Shown here one piece after another: positions 17,124 to 26,204 of a DNA stretch of 34,308 nt. Source of the stretch: Isosphaeraceae bacterium (GTDB lineage Bacteria > Planctomycetota > Planctomycetia > Isosphaerales > Isosphaeraceae); NCBI GenBank assembly GCA_031291845.1, contig JARLIH010000461.1:1-34308 (forward strand). The letters are read 5' to 3'. The notes beneath the pieces were generated by a model. The model had not been told where the DNA came from. It made no database searches and was given only the letters and a program-made list of their open reading frames with translations. The number at the start of each line of letters is the position of its first letter. The first letter of the stretch is position 1. The position numbers were made by a program, and so were the translations under genes.

Positions 17124-18389
17124 ATGAACACGTTGGAAACGGACGTGCTCGTCTGCGGCGGCGGGTGTGCGGGGCTCGCCGCGGCCCTGGCCGCAGCGCG
17201 GAACCACGCGCGGGTGCTTCTGGTCGAGCGTGCCGGCTTCGCGGGGGGAATCGTTACCACGGTCGGACTTCCCTACTTCGACGGGCTGGTCGATAAGAAG
17301 ACGAACAAGATCGTCCTCCGCGGCATCCCGCTCGAATTCCTGAACCGGCTCGGGATCGTCGCGCCGGACGCGGAGACCGTGCCCAAGTTCCACGTCCTCG
17401 TCGACAGCATCGAGCGCTTCAAGCTGCTGGCCGACCGGATGCTCGCCGAGCAGTCGCCCCGCCTGAGCGTGCTCTACCACGCCATGGCCTGCGGCGCGGA
17501 GGTCGTAGCGGACCGCATCGACCGCGTGCTCGTCGCCAGCAAGGACGGATTGACGGCCGTCCGCGCGAAGGTGATCGTCGACGGCACCGGAGACGCCGAC
17601 ATCGCGTGCTGGGCCGGGGCCCCCGTGACCAAGTCGCCGTCGCTCCAGCCGATGACCATGCATTTTCGGATCGGCAACGTGAACCGTCAGCCCGACCTCA
17701 GCGCGAAATGCCGTGACGCCCTGGTCCGAGCCCACGAGGCGGGCGAACTGCCGCTCTTCTACGGGCCGGGCCTCATGTTCCACTTCGCGCCCGATGAGGT
17801 GTACGTGCATGCGACCCGCGTTGCGGGCGACGCCAGCGACCCCGGCCAGCTCACAGCGGCCGAGATGCAGGGGCGTCGGGACGTCTGGACGATGTTCGAG
17901 CGATGGAAGAAGGAGGTGCCCGGCTTCGAGGACGCCTACCTCATCGAAACGGGGCCGTACATCGGCGTGCGCGAGACCCGGCGGATCGTCGGGCGCTACG
18001 TCCTCACCGAGGACGACATCAAAGCGGAGAAGCCGTTCGACGACGCCGTGGCAACGGGCTGCTGGTACCTCGACCTCCACCCGCAAGCGGCGACTCCCGG
18101 CAGCGCCCAGAAGGAGAAGGGGCACCAGCCGGGGCCCTACGACATTCCGTACCGCTCCCTGCTGCCGCAGCAGATCACCAACTTGATCGTCGCCGGCCGG
18201 TGCCATTCCGCGACCCAGTGGGCAGCGAGCTCGACCCGCGTGACCGCCACCGCCATGGCGATGGGCCAGGCAGCCGGAGTCGCCGGCGCTTTGGCGGTCG
18301 AGCGCAACGTTGCGCCGGCCGAGCTGGATGGAAGGCTGGTGCGCCAGACCCTCCACCAGCAGCACGCCGGACCGTACCTGCGTTCGTAG
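17124..18389 (+). CDS. FAD-dependent oxidoreductase
   Basis: The 421-residue protein begins with a Rossmann dinucleotide-binding loop GGGCAG (residues 12-17, GxGxxG), followed by an acidic end of strand 2 (LLVER) and AGFAGG. It has the VIVDGTGDADIA segment and a C-terminal IVAGRCHSATQWAAS-type FAD motif. This matches the FAD_oxidored family common in planctomycetes, often exported or placed near sugar-degradation genes. No Tat signal is visible here, and the substrate is unknown. The start at 17124 is chosen because the glycine loop then lies at the usual depth. It is convergent with the exported enolase-superfamily gene, with 14 bases between stops. Confidence 0.88.
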   Translation: MNTLETDVLVCGGGCAGLAAALAAARNHARVLLVERAGFAGGIVTTVGLPYFDGLVDKKTNKIVLRGIPLEFLNRLGIVAPDAETVPKFHVLVDSIERFKLLADRMLAEQSPRLSVLYHAMACGAEVVADRIDRVLVASKDGLTAVRAKVIVDGTGDADIACWAGAPVTKSPSLQPMTMHFRIGNVNRQPDLSAKCRDALVRAHEAGELPLFYGPGLMFHFAPDEVYVHATRVAGDASDPGQLTAAEMQGRRDVWTMFERWKKEVPGFEDAYLIETGPYIGVRETRRIVGRYVLTEDDIKAEKPFDDAVATGCWYLDLHPQAATPGSAQKEKGHQPGPYDIPYRSLLPQQITNLIVAGRCHSATQWAASSTRVTATAMAMGQAAGVAGALAVERNVAPAELDGRLVRQTLHQQHAGPYLRS

Positions 18390-18403
18390 GGCCGATCAAG
18401 GGC

Positions 18404-19663
18404 TCAGAATGTCGTCACCTTGACCGCCTGTCGGATGAACGCCGGGTCGATCGTGATCCCGAAGCCGGGGCTGGATGGTACCTTCACGACTCCGTTCTCG
18501 ACCTTGAGCGTCGACGTTTCGCTCGTCACGGGGATGTCGGAGTCTCCTTTGAATTCGGTGAATGGCACGGGGTTCGGGATGCATGAGGCGAAGTGTGCCG
18601 CGTCGAGGTAGCCCAGCCCCGAGCCGGACATGTGAGGCGTGCAGAGCATGCCCGCCGTATGCGCCATGCGCGCGACGCGCAACGACCGGATGAACCCTCC
18701 GTAATAGTGGAGGTCGGGCTGGACGATGTCGACGCCTCGGTTGGCGATTGTCCAGCGAAAGCGGTACTCGCTGAACTCCTGCTCGCCCGCGGCCACGGGG
18801 ATGCGGAGTGCGTCGGCCACCGCCTTCGTGTCTTCCAGGTGGTCGAACGGACACGGCTCTTCATAAAACGCGTAACCATATTCTTCCATTAACCGGCCGA
18901 TCGCGATCGCCTTCGGTACGTCGTACGAGCTGTTTGAGTCGGCGTAGAGCGTCATCTCTTTGCCGAACGCCTCGCGCACGAGCGGGATGAGCTTTTCGGT
19001 CCGCCCCGGCAGCGAGTCGGCGTTCTTGCTCATGCGTCCACCGAGCCGGAACTTGAGCGCTTTGGCTCCGCTCTCGGCGACGATCTGCTTGAGGTACGCC
19101 ACCTCTTCCTCGGGCGTATTGCCCCGGTTGCCGCTGGCACGATAGACCGCGATCTCCCTGCGCAGAACGCCTCCCAACAGTTCACCCACGGACTTGCCGG
19201 CAAGCTTGCCGAGCAGGTCGAGCACGGCGAACTCGGCGGCCGCCACACAGACCCAGAAGGCGAGCCCCTGGTACTTGTAATTGTCGTTGTGACGATAGAG
19301 CTCCCAGAGGAGCGGCTCGAACTGCCTTGCGTCCTTCCCCACGAAGAACGGGGCGACGCGGTTGAGGAAGATCGGGTACGTATGGACCAGGTGCATCGCG
19401 TTGGGCACGCCGATCCCCTCAGCGCCGTCGTCGGTCCGCACCCGGACCAAAAAGTTGCGCCGGTTGCGCAGCAGTTCCATCGAGGCGATCTTGACTGGTT
19501 TTTGCAGCGTCTCCACCCGGAGCACCGGTTCCATAGAGACCTCGTCGAGCCGCCGATCAAGGGATCGGTCCGACTCACTCGAGAAGACTCCCCGCGCCCA
19601 CGTGGCGAGCGCTGTCGTTGCCAGTGAACTGCGGACGAATGAGCGGCGTGAGAGGCTCATCAC
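18404..19663 (-). CDS. Tat-exported enolase-superfamily enzyme, mandelate-racemase-like
   Basis: The 419-residue protein begins MMSLSRRSFVRSSLATTALA, a clear twin-arginine signal, so this enzyme should act outside the cytoplasm. That is unusual for the superfamily. The barrel residues are K204/R206 (KFR), metal ligands D242 (ADSN), E268 (YEEP) and E294 (GEQE), and a D317/H344 pair (QPD, TPHMSG), spaced 27 residues as in mandelate racemase. All expected catalytic positions are intact, so it should be active. The substrate is unknown but may be an acid sugar in the periplasm. It shares the subgroup, but not the signal, with the enzyme at 12769. Confidence 0.9.
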   Translation of the reverse strand: MMSLSRRSFVRSSLATTALATWARGVFSSESDRSLDRRLDEVSMEPVLRVETLQKPVKIASMELLRNRRNFLVRVRTDDGAEGIGVPNAMHLVHTYPIFLNRVAPFFVGKDARQFEPLLWELYRHNDNYKYQGLAFWVCVAAAEFAVLDLLGKLAGKSVGELLGGVLRREIAVYRASGNRGNTPEEEVAYLKQIVAESGAKALKFRLGGRMSKNADSLPGRTEKLIPLVREAFGKEMTLYADSNSSYDVPKAIAIGRLMEEYGYAFYEEPCPFDHLEDTKAVADALRIPVAAGEQEFSEYRFRWTIANRGVDIVQPDLHYYGGFIRSLRVARMAHTAGMLCTPHMSGSGLGYLDAAHFASCIPNPVPFTEFKGDSDIPVTSETSTLKVENGVVKVPSSPGFGITIDPAFIRQAVKVTTF

Positions 19664-20095
19664 GATTGTCCCTCACCAGGACGGGAGTGCACCGAAACGC
19701 GAACCCAAGAGTATCTCCAAGAGCACGCACGGGCCATTGCCAACTCGGCGACGAGTCATTCGAACCGCCGCGAGTTGCCAGCGACTACAATCTCAGGGGG
19801 CTAGCCCAGAAAAGGCGCCGAGCCCTGAAAGGACAACGTCGTCGTCCTCTAAACGGGTGCAACTCCGTTTTGGAAGAGATGTTTAGCGCCTTCTTCGAAC
19901 ACGTCTCTTTTCCGCAACGCTCCCGCCACTCGATAACGCGTGACATAGAGCTTAAGTGCAGCAGAAGAGCGACCAGATTTCAACCTCGAATGCCTTGGGC
20001 AGGTATCCCAGACTCTCCGTGAAACGCCCGCAAGTCTAAAGTCCGACCGCGTCAAAAGAAGAGCTAAATGTTGTCCATCCTCAAGGTCCAAACGC
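19664..20095. other. 432-bp divergent intergenic region
   Basis: No convincing gene is seen between the exported enolase-superfamily gene and the matrixin gene. It must hold both promoters. A hairpin AAACGG/CCGTTT (19851-19870) followed by T is visible, preceded by a GGAC...GTCC palindrome (19831-19847). A short open frame from 20068 is out of frame with the protease and looks non-coding. Confidence 0.4.
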
Positions 20096-21484
20096 ATGCC
20101 TTACGTCCGAATGGCGAGGGTCTGGCCTCGTCGCGACGCTTCCAGAGTTCGCGCATCCCGAATCCAGAGTCAGCCGAGCCTCGAACGCCTGGAAGAGCGC
20201 CAACTTCTGTCCGCGACCAACGGCGGTGCGTGGGCCTATCCGGTCCGCGTCACGTACAGTCTCGTACCTGATGGAACGAGCATCGGCGGAACGCCGAGCA
20301 GCCTGTTCAGCACAATGAACGGGTACGCGTCGACCGCGACCTGGGAGGCGGCGATCGCCAAAGCGGCTGCCTCCTGGGAGAACGCCGCGGGGATCAACCT
20401 CGTTCAGGTCGCCGACGACGGCTCGCCGATCGGCTCGGGCAACGACGAGCAAGGTGCGCCGAATTTCGGCGACATTCGCTTCGGCGCCATGCCCGAACCA
20501 AGCGGAGAGCTGGCGTTTGCGTTCCTGCCCCCACCAAAAAACGGCAGCAGCGCCGCGGCGGATATCTTTTTCAACGCGAACGTCAACTGGGGCAGCAACG
20601 GTTACGACCTGGCCACCGTCGCCCTGCACGAGATCGGCCACGCCCTGGGCCTAGCCCACTCGACGGCGAGCTCGGCCGTGATGTACGCCAACTATAACAG
20701 TGTCAAGCAGAGCCTGACCGCCGACGACACGAGCGGGATCCAGTCGGTCTACGGCGCACGGACGACTGGAACCAATATCAACGCTTCCCACGCCACGCCC
20801 GTCACGCTCAACAGCGGCGGAACGGCGACGGTGACCGGCGTCCAGGTCGCTGCCGCGACCGACCAGAACTGGTACTCCGTCGTCATCCCGCAGAACACCA
20901 ACGGGAGCCTGACGGTGATCCTACAATCGAGCAACTTGAGCTCGCTCGAGCCGCGGCTGACCCTTTACAACTCCGGCCTCCAGGGGTTGGCCCAGGCGTC
21001 GACGACCACCTTTGGCGGCACGGCGACCGTAACGCTCAACGGTGTGTCGGCCGGCCAAACGTACTATCTCCGTGTGACGGCAAACACCAGCGGCGCGGGG
21101 AGCGCCGGGGCATACGGACTGGAGGTTGCCTCCGGTACCGGTACTCCTTCCCCCACTGTGCCACCGGACACCACGGTGGCCGCCCAGGCGAACCAGGGCG
21201 GGGCAACGAGCGCAGAGACAACCGGGAGCGGGACGACCGCAGGGGGAGGACTGCTCGGCGGTCTGACCAACCTGGTCGCAAACGTTGCCGGCGGCGTCGT
21301 TGGCACGCTTGCGAGCCTGCTCGACGGTGCGGAGCACCTGATTCAGGTCGGTACGCTTACGAACTGGGCCGAGGCCTACTCCGCCGGTCCCGGCGCCCGC
21401 CACCGCGGGCCTGGCCACCCCCACCCCCACGGCGCGGGCCCGAAGCCTCACTCTGTGAGCGTAGTAACCCGCACAATCGCATAG
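20096..21484 (+). CDS. secreted matrixin-like metalloprotease with LEPR motif and PPC domain
   Basis: The 462-residue protein has the planctomycete motif LERLEERQLLSA (29-40). A matrixin-type catalytic domain follows, with the zinc site HEIGHALGLAH (178-188) and a Met-turn (VMY, about 195). A bacterial pre-peptidase C-terminal (PPC) beta domain spans about 220-335 (DQNWYSVVIP, YYLRVTANTS). The C-terminal 100 residues are Gly/Ala/Thr-rich and end in a His/Pro/Gly-rich tail. It is an extracellular Zn protease by family. AAGG lies nine bases before the chosen ATG. No inhibitor or dedicated secretion gene is nearby. Confidence 0.88.
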   Translation: MPYVRMARVWPRRDASRVRASRIQSQPSLERLEERQLLSATNGGAWAYPVRVTYSLVPDGTSIGGTPSSLFSTMNGYASTATWEAAIAKAAASWENAAGINLVQVADDGSPIGSGNDEQGAPNFGDIRFGAMPEPSGELAFAFLPPPKNGSSAAADIFFNANVNWGSNGYDLATVALHEIGHALGLAHSTASSAVMYANYNSVKQSLTADDTSGIQSVYGARTTGTNINASHATPVTLNSGGTATVTGVQVAAATDQNWYSVVIPQNTNGSLTVILQSSNLSSLEPRLTLYNSGLQGLAQASTTTFGGTATVTLNGVSAGQTYYLRVTANTSGAGSAGAYGLEVASGTGTPSPTVPPDTTVAAQANQGGATSAETTGSGTTAGGGLLGGLTNLVANVAGGVVGTLASLLDGAEHLIQVGTLTNWAEAYSAGPGARHRGPGHPHPHGAGPKPHSVSVVTRTIA

Positions 21485-21533
21485 TCGGATCAACGTCACG
21501 ACACAACGGAGAGGCGATGGGCGGTCGCCCGTA

Positions 21534-22964
21534 TCAGCCGCTGGCGGAGACCGCCTTGAGGTCGGCGCGCTGCGACTCGTAGGTCTCGGAGTAGGCGAGC
21601 ACATCGGGCTCAGGCTCCACGCCCCAGGCCATGCAGGCCTGGCGGTAGATATCGGGCCACCAGTTCTCGTGGCGGGTCAACCCCTGGTCGCGGACGGCGT
21701 GCCAGTTGCTCAAGATCTTCGACCAACAGCGGTCACCGTAGTCGAGTGCCTCACGCCAGTGGCCAATTTGGGGGATGTACCACTCGCGCCCGATGGCAGC
21801 GTGCAAAACCTCATCGGCCCAGTCGTAGTCCTGAAACGTGCCGATCAGGGGATCGCCCGACTCCAGCCCGACCTCCCACTCGTAGCGCTTGCCCGTCTTG
21901 TTCATCAGACCCTGCTCGATGAAGTACAGCACCGCGTGGCGTTCGATGGGCGTACACTCGGTGTTGAGCCGCATCGACCAGTTGTGCGTGATCCGCGCCT
22001 TGGTCCAGTCAACCCCTCGGGCAGCGAAGCCAACCTCGCCCATCATGGCGTGCCGCGACTCGTCCCAGAGCTGACGGCTCATGTCGCGGTAGTACTCCCA
22101 CGGCTTCCCCTTGGTCTGATGGATGATGCTGGCCATCATCTCGGGCACATCGATCTCGCGGATCCGTTTGAAGAGCATCATCAGCGTCTTAGGCCGAGCG
22201 GGAATGCCGGGGGTGTAAAGGAACGCCTCCGGGTTGACCCCCTGGTTCCAGAGATCCTGGAACCGCTCGTCGCGCTGGGGGACCGGATCGTAGACGTAAG
22301 GCTGGGCCGAGTACTGACGCGCGAGCGGCCGGCCCGAGGGTTCCTCGGTCCCGTCAACGCCGCCGGCCGCCGCGAGGCACTCGTCGAGGAGGCCGAGCCA
22401 CGGGCGCATGGCCGCCCGCGCCGGCTCGTCGACCAGGCACGGAATGCTCCGCCGGCCGTACTCGATCATGTCGGCCAGCTCGAGCCGGGCAAACCGGCAA
22501 ACGCGCACCGTCGGGGCGTCAGCCAAGGGGTTGGTGTCCGCCTGGTGGCGGGCCAGCGCAGCGTCGAGGGCGGGCACCGCCTTCTCGTAGAGGCCAACCA
22601 GAAGCTCGGCCGCGGTCGGGGCCGCCAGGACCTCGTCGAAGAACACCTCGAGCGCCGGGTCGGGCACGGCTTCCAGCCCGAGCGGCGGCTCTCGCATCTC
22701 ACCCACGCGAGCGCGCAGCGCCTGCACATGCTCGGCGCAGAGGTACGCATGGAGCGAGAACGCGCACTTCAGCTCGTAGACCGGCTCGGCCGTGATTCGG
22801 GCGGTGAGGATCTCGTGCAACCGTACGAGCGCGTAGTGGTAGCGCTTGAGCCTCGTCACACACGCCTCGACGCTCAGACCAGGCCGGGCCGCCTCCGCAA
22901 TGGTGGCCAGACCCGCCAGCATCGGCAGGCCGCGGTACGAGCGATATTCGTCCAGGGTCGTCAT
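21534..22964 (-). CDS. ferritin-like diiron protein, function unknown
   Basis: The 476-residue protein has, in its C-terminal half, the spacing of a diiron four-helix bundle: E275, E302-x-x-H305 (DESRH), E350 and E385-x-x-H388 (DEVLH). The N-terminal half (about 1-230) is helical and not recognised. Trp/Tyr-rich segments surround the second ExxH. The family could be an oxidase or hydroxylase rather than an iron store, but that is inference. GGAG lies ten bases before the ATG. It is convergent with the matrixin gene and has a long CACAGAG-type dyad upstream. Confidence 0.75.
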   Translation of the reverse strand: MTTLDEYRSYRGLPMLAGLATIAEAARPGLSVEACVTRLKRYHYALVRLHEILTARITAEPVYELKCAFSLHAYLCAEHVQALRARVGEMREPPLGLEAVPDPALEVFFDEVLAAPTAAELLVGLYEKAVPALDAALARHQADTNPLADAPTVRVCRFARLELADMIEYGRRSIPCLVDEPARAAMRPWLGLLDECLAAAGGVDGTEEPSGRPLARQYSAQPYVYDPVPQRDERFQDLWNQGVNPEAFLYTPGIPARPKTLMMLFKRIREIDVPEMMASIIHQTKGKPWEYYRDMSRQLWDESRHAMMGEVGFAARGVDWTKARITHNWSMRLNTECTPIERHAVLYFIEQGLMNKTGKRYEWEVGLESGDPLIGTFQDYDWADEVLHAAIGREWYIPQIGHWREALDYGDRCWSKILSNWHAVRDQGLTRHENWWPDIYRQACMAWGVEPEPDVLAYSETYESQRADLKAVSASG

Positions 22965-23071
22965 GGATGGGATCTCCAGCCAGTGAAAGAGGCCCCATTA
23001 TAGCCCTAACCACCGGGGTGGCGAAATCCGCAAAGACCCACCACAAAGGGCGGCAAGAAAGGGGGAGAGCA

Positions 23072-23241
23072 GATTTCACCACAGAGAGGATCGCCGAGAA
23101 GAAAAGAGAGCACGAGCCAGAGTCCGTTTCCGAGCAATAATATCACATATAATAATAATTCAAGAATAAATATAATTTATTGATCGAATTGGCTTTCTCT
23201 ACTTTCTCGGTGTTCCTCTCTGTGTGCTCTGTGGTGAAATC
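23072..23241. repeat. CACAGAG-type dyad with AT-rich core
   Basis: The left arm (23072-23110, GATTTCACCACAGAG then GCCGAGAAG) pairs with the right arm (23193-23241, ending CTCTGTGGTGAAATC). The core (23137-23185) is almost pure A/T. It lies upstream of the ferritin-like gene and behind the CAP gene. The remaining bases of the 399-bp gap show no gene. Confidence 0.8.
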
Positions 23242-23363
23242 TTCGAAACGAAGCCGCCCGGGAGCGGCTTGGCGGAGACATCGCCAAAGCACTCCCGGAC
23301 GGCGTTCGCGACCAGTGCGGGTTATTCACCGGATCGGACGAAGCCAGCGCGAGCCTTGCGTTC

Positions 23364-23903
23364 TCACTGTGCGTTCATGGTCCAGTAGGGGCCGGGGCCG
23401 TAGGCGATGCCAAACCGGGTGACCGACGGGTTGAGCATGTTGGCGCGGTGGCCGCGGGAGTTCATCCAGTCGGAGGCAGCTTCCTCGGCGCTCGTGCTGT
23501 TCCAGGCACAGTTCTGGTAGCAGTTCGGCACGACGTGGTGGCCCATGCCCTTCGCGGCCTGCGCCGCGTTGTTCGTCGCGGCCCATTCCGAGAGGCTATG
23601 ATCGTAGGCCAAGGCCGGCAGGCCCGCCGCGGCGCGGTGGGCGTTCAGCACGGCGGCGAAGCCGTAGGGGTCGCTCGTCGGCGTAAGCTCTTCGGGGGAG
23701 ACCTTCGTGCCGGCGTCGATCTTCCAGCGGCCCCGGTGCGGGCCGTCCTTGATCTTGTAGCCGTACCCCCAGACGCCTTGTTCCTTCAGCCAAACCCATT
23801 GCTTGGCCGGGGTGTCCTCGGCGCGGCCCACCGTTGCGGCGGTCACGGCGCCCAAGGTAACCAGAATCAAGGCGGCCTTGGCGAGCTTGGTCGTATGGCT
23901 CAT
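23364..23903 (-). CDS. secreted CAP-domain (SCP/PR1-like) protein
   Basis: The 179-residue protein has a signal peptide (about residues 1-27, ending GRAED) and a short basic/aromatic region. A CAP domain follows: LNAHRAAAGLPAL, the helix with SEWAATNNAAQA, EEAASDWMNSRGHRANML, and the final FGIAYG...YWTMNAQ strand. CAP proteins are extracellular, but their bacterial role is mostly unknown. Two Cys (NCYQNC) may form a disulfide. GAGGG lies six bases before the ATG at 23903. It is divergent from msrB at 24446, with a 542-bp gap. Confidence 0.88.
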   Translation of the reverse strand: MSHTTKLAKAALILVTLGAVTAATVGRAEDTPAKQWVWLKEQGVWGYGYKIKDGPHRGRWKIDAGTKVSPEELTPTSDPYGFAAVLNAHRAAAGLPALAYDHSLSEWAATNNAAQAAKGMGHHVVPNCYQNCAWNSTSAEEAASDWMNSRGHRANMLNPSVTRFGIAYGPGPYWTMNAQ

Positions 23904-24239
23904 GGCTGTCCCTCTCAATCAAGCGTTGAGTGGTGTGAGTCGGTGTAGGCGTTCCCTCGATCCTCCCGCGGCGCAGCGCACATCGAGCGCAGTGGCCTGC
24001 GGCGGCCATCCTTGGGTCTATCGAAGACGTACGATGGTCTCCGACCCGACACGGTGGGGCCACGAGACGCTACGCACGTCGCTGGAAATTTCGGTATGTG
24101 TCAGGCCCGAGGAATCCGGGCCCAGTGGCTTGCCCCGAAGGGCGAGTGGTTTGTTCGCAACTGCCGCGCCAATACCCGAAAGCCGTCCAGATTTTGTGGA
24201 TCCCCGGCTTTCACGTTCCGGCCGTACGGCTTGCCGCGG

Positions 24240-24264
24240 TTCTGCGGCCTCGCCGGCCGCAGAA
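24240..24264. promoter_or_regulatory. perfect 10-bp-stem hairpin in the msrB upstream region
   Basis: TTCTGCGGCC and GGCCGCAGAA pair perfectly around TCGCC. It is about 180 bases before the exported msrB start, in the 542-bp gap shared with the CAP gene. A GTTTTTTC run follows about 22 bases later. It may be a terminator of an upstream transcript or part of a leader RNA. No known riboswitch class is recognised in the gap. Confidence 0.4.
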
Positions 24265-24445
24265 TCTCGTTCGCCCGATGGTCGTTTTTTCAAGCGACTT
24301 GTTACAACATTTCCACAAGACCGCGGGAAGGGGCTCTGGCATCCTCGGGTCCATCTCTTAAAATCAATGGAGATGGGTCGTGTGTACGACCGGTTCGGTC
24401 TTACCTCCTTCCCCCCCGCGTCCTGGCCCGAAGGAGTGGTCACCG

Positions 24446-25087
24446 ATGAAACGTGGTATTGCCGCCGGCCTGGCGACGCTGACCGTCGCCGGCCTCTTCG
24501 TGATCACCTGGCACGTCACGGGAGATGAGTTTGACGGCAAGCGGAGAAAGGTGACGAAGACCGACGCCGAGTGGGCCAAGCTGCTTACACCCGAGCAGTT
24601 TATGGTATGCCGCCGGAAGGCGACCGAGCCCGCGTTCTCGGGAAAGTATTTTGACAACCACACACCCGGCAAATACGTCTGCGTCTGCTGCGGAGCCGAG
24701 CTGTTCAGCTCGAAGGCCAAGTTCGACTCCGGCACCGGCTGGCCGAGCTTCTGGCAGCCGGTGAACCAGAAGCAGATCGATTCTGCGCCCGACTACAAGA
24801 TGGTCGAACCTCGCCTCGAGGTGATGTGCAACGACTGCGGCTCGCACCTCGGCCACGTCTTCAGCGACGGTCCCGAGCCGACCGGGCTGAGGTACTGCAT
24901 CAACTCGGCATCGCTGAAATTCGTGCGCGACGCGTCGGCCGCCGGCAAGACGAAAGTGAAGGGTAAGGGCAAGGCCAAGGGAAAGGCTTCCGAGCCCAAG
25001 CCCGAGGCGAGCGACTCGAAGGCAACCGACGAATCGGCGCCGGGTGAGAAGACGACCGGCGATACCCCGAGCGCCCCACCGAAATAG
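24446..25087 (+). CDS. msrB: peptide-methionine (R)-S-oxide reductase, membrane-anchored
   Basis: The 213-residue enzyme reduces methionine-R-sulfoxide. It has an N-terminal membrane anchor (residues 4-24), the MsrB domain (about 36-160), Zn cysteines C79/C82 and C128/C131, and catalytic C151 in LRYCINSAS. The resolving-Cys position is Thr (SGTGWPS, T97), so regeneration must differ from that of the cytoplasmic paralogue. The last 55 residues are a Lys/Gly then Ser/Pro/Glu-rich tail ([10 protein letters not shown]). AAGGAG at 24431-24436 fixes the start. It probably repairs periplasmic proteins. Confidence 0.93.
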   Translation: MKRGIAAGLATLTVAGLFVITWHVTGDEFDGKRRKVTKTDAEWAKLLTPEQFMVCRRKATEPAFSGKYFDNHTPGKYVCVCCGAELFSSKAKFDSGTGWPSFWQPVNQKQIDSAPDYKMVEPRLEVMCNDCGSHLGHVFSDGPEPTGLRYCINSASLKFVRDASAAGKTKVKGKGKAKGKASEPKPEASDSKATDESAPGEKTTGDTPSAPPK

Positions 25088-25472
25088 CCCCGGAGCCCTT
25101 ACCGGGCGTTTTCCTCGAGCGACCGCGAAGTTGGTGGAAGCGGGCCTTCGGCGCGCGGGTCGCCGACGTTCGGCGCGAGGAACCGCGGTCGCCGCCAAGA
25201 CGATTCGACCTCGTCTTGCGAGACCGCGTTCGCCGACCGGGAATTCATCTCCTATGGTTCTGATAACCGGCGAAATCCCAGAACACCCTTTTCTCGGATT
25301 CACGGCGAGGGCCCATCCGCGATGTCCCCGCGGCATGAAGGCCTCTCCTCGTGAGGCGAGCGGGCACGACGAGCGCCGGAGCCTCGGTTCTTGTGGGCGT
25401 GTGGGTGATGCAGGCGGCCGGCCCTCGGGTCATGGGCATGCCGCGCAGGGTTCTTGGAGACGAGGGCGCCGG
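25088..25472. other. 385-bp region without a clear gene
   Basis: The open frame of the downstream gene extends through this stretch, with an in-frame ATG at 25254. Its sequence is Arg/Gly/Ser-rich and looks non-coding. No terminator with a U-tract is seen after msrB. Confidence 0.35.
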
Positions 25473-26195
25473 ATGAGCGAGAACCCTGGGCCGGAAACGG
25501 CAGCCGGCGGGCAGGCGGTAGCCCTTCTCGACAGCGCAATTGGTGCGCTGTCGGTCGAGGGCATGCGCTGCCCGCGGACGTCGCGCTCGGCCGAGCCGTC
25601 GCCGCTGATTCTCACGAGCGACGACAGTAAAACGGCCGCGGCGCCGGTGACCGCTTTCGACCGCGTTGGCCTGTCGGTCAGCATCGGGGCGGTGCGCCGG
25701 TTCGCAATGACGGTCTCTGGACGCATTGACGGCGCGCCGGGGAGTCCTGGCTTTGACCCGGCCCACGCGCAGGCTGTCTGCACGATCAGCGATCGGAACG
25801 CCCCTGGCGAGCCTCCGCTTCACGGCGCGCTGAAGATGTCGGAGGACGGCCGCTTCACATTCACGGTGTTACTGGAAGCATGGCCCGAGGACCGGTATCC
25901 CCAAGGCCGGCTGTTCGTCATCACCGTCCGCGCTCGGGACCGGGAAGGTGCGCTCGGCACGTCGACGACGTACCTCCGGGTTCCACCCCCCGCGCCTGCA
26001 CCTGTCGCGTCACATTCCCCGGCTTGGCCGCCGACAACAGCCTCGTTCGTGCCCGACGAACGGCTGGCGGCGGTGGCCGCACGCCCGCGTCCGATGGCCC
26101 TACCGTTGTACGCAAAGGGCCTGCACCTCGCCGTCAAGGAACTGAAGGAAGAGCGACAGCCCAACCTCCCCGGCGCGCCGCAGGTTATCCCCTGA
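25473..26195 (+). CDS. hypothetical protein
   Basis: The 240-residue product is not recognised. The middle part (about 65-175) reads as a beta-type domain (FDRVGLSVSIGAVRR, SEDGRFTFTVLLEAWP, GRLFVITVRARD) and may be immunoglobulin-like. It ends in a Pro-rich linker and a short basic helix. No signal peptide is visible. GGAG lies upstream of the ATG at 25473 at a long spacing, so the start is uncertain and a longer form from 25254 is possible. It is convergent with the next gene, nine bases apart. Confidence 0.5.
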   Translation: MSENPGPETAAGGQAVALLDSAIGALSVEGMRCPRTSRSAEPSPLILTSDDSKTAAAPVTAFDRVGLSVSIGAVRRFAMTVSGRIDGAPGSPGFDPAHAQAVCTISDRNAPGEPPLHGALKMSEDGRFTFTVLLEAWPEDRYPQGRLFVITVRARDREGALGTSTTYLRVPPPAPAPVASHSPAWPPTTASFVPDERLAAVAARPRPMALPLYAKGLHLAVKELKEERQPNLPGAPQVIP

Positions 26196-26204
26196 CCCCA
26201 AGCC

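Noticed and set aside
16440..18365. 641-residue reverse-strand open frame opposite the LEPR and FAD genes
   Set aside because: It runs opposite two well-supported genes, shows no family motif and is rich in Arg/His/Val typical of antisense frames in GC-rich DNA.
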